Source: Schistosoma mansoni (lineage: Eukaryota > Platyhelminthes > Trematoda > Strigeidida > Schistosomatidae). Taken from it: 64,000 nt of DNA. This document shows positions 49,601 to 60,962 of the stretch, one piece after another. How positions within the stretch are numbered: the stretch's first letter is position 1; each line of letters starts with the position of its first letter. The position numbers and the translations under genes were made by a program. Where the stretch lies: contig NC_031495.1 of NCBI RefSeq assembly GCF_000237925.1, positions 40,514,210 through 40,578,209 on the forward strand. The letters run 5' to 3'. The notes beneath the pieces were generated by a model. The model was not told where the DNA came from, ran no database searches, and was given only the letters and a program-made list of their open reading frames with translations.

Positions 49601-52600
49601 GTACAAAATAAAAATTATCAGACCAAGTTATTAGGTTATTCCTAGCTAGTTCGGTGAGTTTTTTCAATCATTCTAACCTGTGACCGATTACAGGATTTGG
49701 TTATACTAATGACTGAATCCAAGTTTCATTTATCTTCAACATCCATGCAAACTATGGTGTGGGAAATAATATTGAAAGCAATGGAGGTCTGTGCGTGAAA
49801 AGTACTGTTTTAAGGAAGAAATGCAATGGAAGAATGGATTTAGAACGAAACTGAATGGGAATAGACCACTGCGACCTTTTTTTGTGCTACATCATCCGAC
49901 ATCTCGAACCGTTGATTACGAGTATTGGGTGAACCCTAACCAGGAAATCTATGCCTGATTAACTTACTGCTGATCTTTTTTAAACTACTATATCAGCTAA
50001 CATTACACGTCTGCGTAGGCGGTGATTATGTATATGTAACACGAATGTAAAAGTTACGGAGCAGAATAATTTCCTCGTAATGAAAAGTTATGAAATCAAT
50101 GAATTCTTTAAAACCACTAATGTGAATGTATGATCTGTCTGGTCCATGAAAAATAAGTATGTCATAAAAATAATACTATGAGATCTCACAGAAAGCAGTT
50201 CCCTAAGAACTTTGAAGAATGTTACAACGCCTAGAATTCACACTTTTAGATTTGTGATGAAAGGCTTTTAAAGTCAATCATGCCACATGTTTATCAGTTG
50301 AATGATATCTCCTTAGATTAATAGTTATGATTTTCGCGGTATGTCAAGTATCAGATGAGAATTCGTTTCGTCCTTAGACAGAAACACGCTAAATGAATCG
50401 GTGGACTAGTATTGTTTGAGTCGTGGGGATCTTCAATGTAAATATCTTACGACACACTCTAACATAAGGACTCATGTTAGATGATGACAGCGTAAAAACT
50501 TACTTATTTGTGCTAAATCAGTATCAAAACGTTCAGTTTTAAACCCTGTAAATTAAAAAAAACAGGTTCAAGGGTTGATGTCTTAAGTAACACAACAAAG
50601 AAGTTTACGAAGTAAACTGAAAATGGTTTTTTTCGAAGTTACATCGTATTCATAGATCTATAAATGACCTAAAGTTCCTTTCAGATTCCAGAAGTGTTAA
50701 AATAATGATAAATCTGTGAGAGGCAAAAATGTTAAATAAAAGACTGTGGAATCCATAACAGGAAGTCTTATAATTCCCTGCAGATGATGTTCGATAAAGC
50801 ATACTCAGGATTTTATTCGGAGTCTTGAGAATCTGCTATCCATGCAAGTTCATTGAAAATCGCTTATCAAACTCATCATCTAACAAAATATCAAATTAAG
50901 AAATCATGAAACAGATTATCCTATCATATAGAGGGGACTTATCGAAAATTACAGCCACATTATTAGAGCTATTAGCAGTAGGCATCACTCATAAGTCAGG
51001 AAATCATTTCAGTCGGTTTTTTTATGCAGAAAAACGACAAAGACAAACCAAACATCATTCACAAAATAAACCGATCTGACTGTGAAAAACGTTAAATAGG
51101 ACAAGATTTCCTTCCGTCTAGTCTTCGTCTATATGAACACCAACTAGCTGTCAAACGTCACGAAATATCTTCGCTTATCTCAATACACATTGACAGTTAC
51201 AGACACACGTTCGACTGCAAAAACGCTAAAATCTTGCACGGAGATAACGCAAATGAAACCAGTTAATTTCATGAAGCCAGGCACTTAGACTAGTCATCAG
51301 TCATTAAAAAAATTAAAATAAACTCAATTTATCAACATATTGGAAAAACCATAAACAACTACAAGATCGAGAATCTAGTCAAGGTGAAGATAATTAAGAT
51401 AACTATTCAGATTGTGACAAGATAAGTACAAATAACATTCAGTCACTTTCATAAGCGACAGAACAAGCTCCTAGTCACTTGGAGAGAAATTCCCATAGCT
51501 CACTTCTATCTGAAGTTTAATGTCGATGTTGTACAGAAAGGTTGTGGAATTTTAGTGATTAGACCACTTAATCTCAGAGAAGCCAATTCCAGTAAAAGAA
51601 GGCTCTAGAACACCGATCAGAGTGGCTACTAATGATCATAAGCTTGAAATCAAGCGATTACACAAAGTTAGCAAGAACTAAGAATAACATAAATTAAGTC
51701 TTTGATTAAGGTCATGAACCGACTGATGTTAGACCACCATTGAAAACCTGGAAGCATTGGACGGCTGAGGAGTCCCACAATAGGATGAAACGGCCATTCA
51801 GTGCTTCCAGGTTTTCAATAGTGGTCTAACATCAATCGGTTCATGATCTCAATCAAAAACTTAATTATCTCCACAATTTCATATTGATAATATGAATTTA
51901 GTTCGTTCACTTCAAAATAAGATCTTAAACGGAAAATTTTCATAATGATATAATTAAATTAAAGGGATTTCAAGAACGATGTCATAAAATAAGAGTTAAT
52001 ATAATTGGAAAAACAGAGACGGATGAACGCTTCCTCTAGGATACAAAACAAGTGCCAACAATTTACTAATAGCATCGGTGCATTTTAAAAGACTAGAGAT
52101 TATTTATTTATTAAACGATGAAATAATCTTTAATGAGTTAATAGAACCCAGTGATTTAAACTCTCTTCACCCAGTATCTCAATCATCTGCGTTATGACTG
52201 CTCTATCCAAACTTCAACTACTTGTTTTAGTGGTTAGATGATTATGTACAACTGTCGTTAAATAATAATCGATATCTTGTTGTCTAGTAGTTAGTGTTGA
52301 TCAAGCTCTATCAATCGTATTTTACACAGATTGATGAAAGTTTAAATTTTAGAGAACGAATGTGCTCTTCCAGTAATGCGAATACATCTTGTTGATTGGT
52401 TTCATCCTGAGCTAAGGCGCGGTTCAAGATTTCTTACTGATTACCTTCACAAATCTGTATCACGCTTTTTAAAAACTTAGTTCATAAATACAGGTTGTAG
52501 CTTCCTTGTTTGTGTTTGCAACATGTATTGTCTTTACTGGAATATAATTTTTTCTTCAAAAAAGGACATCAACGCCCTATAGACAGTTCAAATTATCAGA

Positions 52601-55600
52601 ACTATCTAGTTGAGAAAAGTTTATGTTACATTTAAACTAGAGAGAACGATGTAATGAAATTTAAATAAATTTATAAAGAATGATATGAGTAACATACTTT
52701 GTAAAGTCGTCACTCCAAATGATTCACCCATAATTGTGCTAACTGAACAAACATAATCACCAAAGTCTCCTACTTTTAAATTAAAAATAGCCAATTTTGA
52801 TGTGATTTCTGATAAACTATTGTATGATTGTGGTCTATGCTCCTCTAGGTTTATAGAAAAAGTATAAATATAGTAATGAATATTTAAAGATAATCAGTTG
52901 TTGATAAATCTTAATATTATGTGTAATTAAAACATCATGAAATAACCTTTATTAGACAACTATTGCGAACCAAGAAATACTAGATAGTTGCTCCATTCTA
53001 GCATAGGCTTACTCAGCGTTCGAGATACACAATTCCACCAAAGATTAAAGCCGGGAACTTGAAGCCTCATAGGAAACGCCTAATCACCACACCACTCGGT
53101 TGTAAACGAATGGTTCATATTCCCATCTTCTGCTGATTTGAAATTAAAACCATTAGATACCAGCTGATTCGTGTGAAGGCTGAGCAATCTCTATAAGGCC
53201 TAAAAGTCTTGGCTTTAATCCCTTGTGGGGTTGTGTATCCCGAATAATGAGTAGTTCCATACATGGTTTTCTAAGTTAGACCATTAAATAATAATATTTG
53301 AGCTTCCGTGATTTACGCAAACTATTTACTCATTGTCTTCCAGAATGAATTTCAAGTAGGATAAATTGAATAAATAAACCTAATTGCTTCAAGTTTGGTT
53401 ATCATCTTACCATATGGTTACATTGCTATTATGTTTCCTTAGAGTTTGTTTGGTATTACTATAAAAACAGTCAGAAAAGGTTATTTGTATTTTAAACATA
53501 ACTGATGACATCAAATATTTCATCTTCTACTCTGTACTTCGATTTACAAATTTCAACTTACTATATGATTAATTTATTCATTAATTGAGAATAATAATGT
53601 ATTCATTGCTAAGGAGGATGATAGTTCTTAGTCGCTCCTATGTTCAAAGTTGCATACCGAATACGTGAATAAATTAGATAGATTCACTTCTAGATTGTAA
53701 TATATTTTATTACGTAATGCATAAAATAATCTTAACTGATTATTATTATTATTATGCGTAATCTTATTATTTAGGATTTATGCTGAAGATATCATCACTT
53801 TATAGTTATTAATATTCTAATTCAAGTTATCTTGTTGAATTCTTTATTAAGAACTGTACACTGATTTTGTACACAGGCCAAACGAGTCTTGAGTACTAAA
53901 TTTTGCTTATTCATTGCTATAAGATTCGATCATATTTGTTTGAGGTTACCATTGAAGTATAGATTGTTTAAAAAGATTACAAGGTTACGAAGTGACCTAT
54001 GTATTTATTTGTTATTTGAGAAGTTAAACTGGTTAAGGTACTGCATACTTCGTAATGAATATTCAAGGTGAGAGCCTGATTGCTGTCGATTTGGTACTTG
54101 AATTAATGATATAAACTCGACCCAATTAGTTAAGAAATGATAAGTTTCGAGTGTCACGGTTTTATTATTAATTATTGAAATAAAAACAATCAAATAAAAG
54201 AAGGAAAGATATTTGCGTAAAAGTAATAGTAAACTGACTACGTGTATAACTTCTCTTAAGTTGAATAAGTCGTATTTTGTTAAGAATACAATCAAAATAA
54301 TTTCTAATTAGAATATCTTACGTAAGCAATATTTCTTTTCTGAATTTGTCATAACATCACAACTTGTAGCTGCTATAGGATAATGATGGTTAAAAAGCCA
54401 TCGTATGGATCCAGGTGGATGTGCACTGACTTGACATGTCAACACTGTATTCATACCAATACCTTGTTTGATGATACGATTAGTCATTTTGACTTCTGGT
54501 GAAACTGAGGAGCAAGAAAATGTTTTAATTAAACGTTTATGAAGAAATATTAACATAGCAATTATTGCTTAGGAGAGTCTCGTACTTATTCTTATATGTG
54601 ATCATGGATGAATAGGATTGTAAATTTCCAAACTCGGGTGAAGGAAATATTTTGAGGTCGTTTAGTAAGTGTTTGCGATTCTCCGTTCCAGAACTGCAAC
54701 TTATCACTGTCTTTGCGATATGTGCGTTAAGAGCAGATAGTTTCGAAGTAGTCCTGAGTCACAAGTTTTCAGTATATCTAGTGCGTGGCTAACAGTTGAA
54801 TCCATGATAGAGGTTTCGTCCTCGTCGACCGAATGTACCTGTACCACAGAGATGAAACAGTAACTATCTAAACTCAGTAACCCAGTGGATGATGTATTGG
54901 TGTTTGAATAGAAAAGCTATGGATTTGTGTTTCAGCATGACAATCAACACTAGGATGGATGAAAGCCTCAAATAAAACAAAAAGCGCGTACTGCATTATA
55001 GCACTACCCACATGCCAGATATAATGAATATGTAAAGTGGCCCACATTTTTAGCGTTTTTTTAGCGAGTTAGTTTTCTACGGGATGGGGTCGCTAACCCC
55101 ATACCCAGCCCTCTTCCTTTATCTGGGCTTAGGTCTGACAGTAGCCCCAGAGGGACTTCAGGCGAAGTTTTTTATGGTGAATTCTTCAGCTGATTTAACT
55201 AAGTTATGAAAAACATTTTAAAGTTTTATGTTTGATTGATAGGTTCCCTATGGCTTATTTTCCTTTTGATTGATAAAACTAAATAACGTTCAGCAAGGTA
55301 GTCTTCCTTTGAATAGTATTATTTTTAAGTTGTACAATTCTACGTAAAAATGATATTTGATTGACAAGAAAAATTCATAGTTTGAACGTTACTGTTAATG
55401 AATTTCAATTTTTGTTTAAAAGCAGTAATGGTGACTTAATGAACGAGAAAACTGTGTTAGATAATCAGATAAGGACTCAGTAGACGACTGAGTTAAATAG
55501 TGTTAAAATACTAATTTTACTGATTTCAGAATAAAGTGAATGAATGGAGTATGGATACAGAATAAAACAGAGACCAGAAATATAATATGAAAAGAATTAC

Positions 55601-58600
55601 GTAACAGGATGAAATAAAAAAAATTGTTTCTAAAAACGTTTTAATGCTCAAACTGACACCTTTCGTTGCAAATAAAAAGGAAGAATAAACAGTTGAATAT
55701 TGAGGTTTCATACTTCACAATCTGAACTGCCTTTGGTCATGCATTTAGAACAGGTTTTCTGGTGCGCTTTTTCCGAGAAGTTTAAAGCTATTTAATGAAA
55801 ACACTGAAATTACTGAACTTGCTAAACAGCCAAAACTAACTATAGTACAGAACAAAGCTATGTGATCTTTTATTTTTAATGATATAAAAATCAATAAATA
55901 TGCGTTTGACACAACCGATGCTGCTATCCTGATGTGGTGGTCAGGCTTTCCTATCGTGATGAACCGATCGTTCCTCAAGGTCACACCGTGCCAGAGAGGT
56001 CGGTTGAAGGAAGGTTAGACTGAAAGCAGCAAGCCTAAGGTCCGAGAGCTATACAGTACTGCTGATTGCACAGAGGTGTGATGGCAGTAAGGTGTTTCCC
56101 TGAAACAATCAGCGTGACAACTATGCTGCCTTCCCACAAAGAAAGGGTGGGGTTGGAAAAAGTCGATCCTGAAAATGCACACCTCGCCTTATACCATGGA
56201 TATCCTTCTCCGCCGACAAGGTCGCAACAAGTACGAAACTAACACAAAATTACACATAAAAAGGTCTTGTCTGACTGACTTCAAGCAGTTTTCCTTTAGG
56301 CACTGATATCATGCTCTCAGGTCACTAAGACCACATTCGACCCAATTACCATTTCATGTACCTCTCGAAGAATTCTGCCATGATGCGGAAAACCGTCCTC
56401 ATACCTCTAACAGCACTCAAGATCACTGTATTCATGATGAATTTCTCTCTTCCATTCCTATTAATACTCTCACGTTGACTACCTACTCTAGACTTCCTGC
56501 TTCGATTCGCTCCTCAAGTGTCACCATAGCCGGCGGTTCTAGTACGTGAAATACTGTCCCAAGTCTACTGACACCTCACTCGAAACTTTAAATTTGACCC
56601 TTCAACGTACTTACCTGATATTAAAACCTCCAGTAGACTTCCTTGGCTAAGACCCTAGAATCTCGTACGATTAATATATGCTGTGTCTCTGAAACATGCA
56701 TACAGGATCCTAGTGTGTTCATTCACTTGACCTCACCTCGCCAAAATAAATTATTCACTACAGCTTTATGAAAGTTAAAATACATGTAGATATTTGCTTC
56801 TTAATTATGGAAAGAAGCATACTCTGAATAATACTGTCAATTATCACGAAACAGAACAAATTTCTTTTCTAACTGCCTAAATGCTTCGCTTATAAGTAAA
56901 ATTCAGATAGCCAAACTAGAATTTAATGAAGCAGCAGCTTTGACTGAAATATCGTACTCAAATTTTCTCTGATGAATAACGATAATTCCGTTTAAAAATG
57001 TTAATTCGTCGCTAAAGTATCGATTATTCAGTTTATTATGAATGTTTTTTACTAATTATCTTAAAATTGATTTTGTTCTAATTGCTATAACTTACATCGT
57101 ACTGATAGAAATACTTCTCTCTGGTCATCCGGTTGAACACCATTAGCCGCTATACACAGAAAACGTTGATTCATTTTTCTGTGTAACTTACCAATAATCA
57201 GAGTGCCGTTATGATGATTAATAGCTGTGTATACGTAAGAAACGAAGTAAGATAGAATTATAATAGGCGAAATCTCAGTATTATTTTCTATTACCAGAAG
57301 CAAAAATTATAGGGAAGAAATGCCTAACTTAATAAAAATTGTTAAGTATTATTCATTTAAAAAACATAACTACTGAATATGCTTTTTGTAGGCGTTTGAA
57401 TATGAAGCTGTTAGAAAAATCATAAATCTGATACAAAACAACAGCTAACTCTTTTTGGACATTGTTCGTTAAAAATCTGTTATTTCATATCCGACTGTGA
57501 TAAAACGTCATCCTCAAATAATATATTAGTCAACAGCTCAGTTTTTTCCAGTCATTGACTGTTTCATAATTTATTTCAGAAATGAATTAGATTAGCATGA
57601 TAATATATCCATCCGAAGACGATGGGGATTATCTATTTGTTGGTAATTTAGATATTTTATTGTAGGTCATAGATAGAAGATAGCAGTCAACCGACAAAAC
57701 AACAGTGATACTGTAGTGTGGGTTACTTATGTCAAGAAAAGTAGTACATATGGTGAGTCAGGAATGGAATATCTGGTAGCAGATGATTGAGAAGATAGAA
57801 AAGGGAGGAACAGAAACATAAAGTAATTGGTATGGAAATGCAGGAACAATGAAGCCTGAGACAATTATTGAACATTTCGCAAATGAAGTATCAGAGTATA
57901 GTTTTTTAATTTCTAATTTTGTACTGAATAAATAATCGGTTGTCATGTCAGATTATTGTAGTAAAAAAATACTTACTCTAAATTCACTTGATATTGTTTA
58001 TTTGAATCTACCCATTGATGTTTAGGGCTGCAATTAATCAGTCTCTTATTGGCATATGTGTATACTATGCGTAGTGCCTTGATATTGCTTTAATTCACAA
58101 GCATTTTGAGCAAAAATGGAGAGTGGCCAGCAGTGGAATCTAGGACGCACGTTCCTCCTACTCGTGACTCTTCAGCTGAATGTACCTGCATCTCAGAGTT
58201 GATGTTCAATCTGAGACTAGAACCCAGAACTCAGTAGCTAAGTGGATAACGCAATGGAGTTTGAAACGAACGATACTGGGTTCGAGTAACTGAGTGAACA
58301 TCAACTCTGAGATGCAGGTACATCCAGCTGACGAGTCACGAACAGGATGAAACGCGCGTTCTGGATTCCACTGCTGGCCACTATCCATCTTTGCTTAAAA
58401 TACTTTGTTAATATCAGTACTTTCTACTGCTCTTCGCAGAACAAATACTAAGATGTATTTTTATAGCGTGATTTCAGATGGAGAACCATTGAATCACTGA
58501 AAACTGGACAGCATATCTCACAAATGAATTTCACTTCGTAATCAAAAATAAATTCTTTCGATTTTGATTACAATCGCATTAAACATTAGAAATAGTTTAA

Positions 58601-60920
58601 TTTTTCATTTCTAGTTCTGTTATCCGTCGTCAGTTTGAACTATTTAAACTGTCTGATAAGAAGACCTGCAATACAATCGATTTATTTCGTCTCTGCAAAT
58701 CGTTTTATGCTTATTCAGTTTACATGAAATATTAGTTTAAATAAATAGATCAACCTGATAACTTACGCACTCCTAATCCAGAAAATGCATCATAAATTGA
58801 TAATAATTTCTGATCAGTTTTATCATCTTTTACAAGTGGATTAGAAAAGACTTTCCATGTTACATGAGGTGGTGGATTTCCTGTCGCTAGACAATTTAGC
58901 TCGAGTGATGAACCTTCATCAACTTTTAAGTATGGAACAGGAGATTTAATAATGATTGGAGGGACTGTAAATAAATGTTATTCAACAAAAATATTATTAG
59001 AAAAAGCACAGTAACTTATAAATATGGTTTTAAGATTATATAAATACTAATAAGCTTGAATCAGAAGATAAATTATATTAGATTACAAATTACATTGATT
59101 TAGTTGAAAAGAATTCATTGAGTAATAATGAAGCATTTCAAGGCAACACAATGTTTATTAAAATTGACAGTCATGAGTTTTAAACATAGAAAATGGTTAG
59201 AGTGATACTGTTGTTTCTAATCCACTTTTGAAAGTAATTTCAGTAATTGAATGTATAAATAAATATTGTTTAATATTTTGATGTATATTTCAAGCTTTCA
59301 AGTATAGTTATGCTTTTTTTAAACAAGTATTCCAGCTGTTATTCTATTGAATATTCTTTTATAAATACTTAAAATGAGATTATTATCTTACATGAATCTC
59401 GCGAAGCGGGGTCGTGGATGCTCACTGCTGAGGAGTCCCACGATAGGACGAAACGGCCGTCCAGTGCTTCTAGGTTATCTACGGTGGTCTAGCTTTAATT
59501 GACTCATGATTTCAAGTTTATATGTAAGTGTTAAAAATTCTAAGTGTTTTGTTAAAACTACAAGAAAATAGTGAATTACTAATTTTATGCTCAATTCGTT
59601 TGTTATTTTTAAATTCAGAATGAAAAGTACCTGTATAAAATTGTCTAAGAATAACTTTTTTAAACCAACTATCTTGATTTCTACGTCTACTGACCTTTTA
59701 AATAAAAGTAAGATCATGTAAAGTTGGTTGGTTGTGGATACATAGTTATCACGAATTGATTTAAATTAACGAGTTATTAAAGACCAGGGACCATTGGATA
59801 GAATTCTCGCTCCTTATCATATAATGGTTGTCCAATTGATGTTAATCTGTGGTAAAATCTTTCTCAACAATGAAATTATTTTGCAACATTTGAAGCAGTA
59901 CATTAATGACAAATCATTCTTTTTAACACACTATTATTTATCCATATCACATCACAGAAAATCTATTATTACTAAAGATCTAAATGGATACATTTAGTAT
60001 TACAATGATTTATATTCTGCATACAAGAATCTAAACGATGCGGTTAGGGATATTTATCTTAATCATTGACTAATTATATGACATCTGACTCATTCTGTTG
60101 TGTTTAAATATTTTGTATGGCAGTAATAGGTTTTGGTTCATTAATATATGTTAGGTAATGTAGTTAATAGTTTACTTTTTTGGAAAATATTCAGTTGAAA
60201 TTCAGATCTTGGTTTATTAGCAATTTATCCACTCCGCCAGTTCAGTTACTCAAGTATTTTAGTGAATCAGTTATGCCGTCATGGGACTTACTGAGTAATA
60301 ATCTTTTATATAGTATTTTGTTACATCTGAATGTTCATAATATGTCGAAGTTATTTAGAAGAAAAAGAAAAAGTGATCTTCAGATGTATTAAAACTCAAT
60401 TCATATAAACTGCACGATTCACGTCACTGATAATAACTGATAAAGCACCTTTACAAGACTTCAGTTTTCAAGTAAGTATACAAGAATACTTGGATAATGC
60501 TGATTAATTAATAACTTAGTAATGAGAGTTATGACCTACTCGTAGTTTCCACAGGTTGATTATTTTTTACTGAATAAACCAAATTTGTGTGTTTGTTAAT
60601 TGATGAGCGTGAGAATGGAACGTTGATTAATGTTTAGTAATTTGGTAATGAACATATCATAATAAGTTGAGTAATAGTTATATCTTATAGAGCATCTGAG
60701 TTTTAAATTTCAAGTAAATATATAAAATATACGAGAACATGTCCCAAGAACGTGTCTACAAGGGCTGAGAGGAAAACAGTTAGAAGTTCCATTCTTAAAC
60801 ATCTAATCGACTCCAATCATTCCACTGATCAACAGGTTGATATTAAGGTTGTTTATACAATTCGCCCAAATCTACCTATATTTTTTCATAACCAACTTTT
60901 AAAAGCAGCAGAAGCTCCTG

Positions 60921-60962
<42 letters not shown>

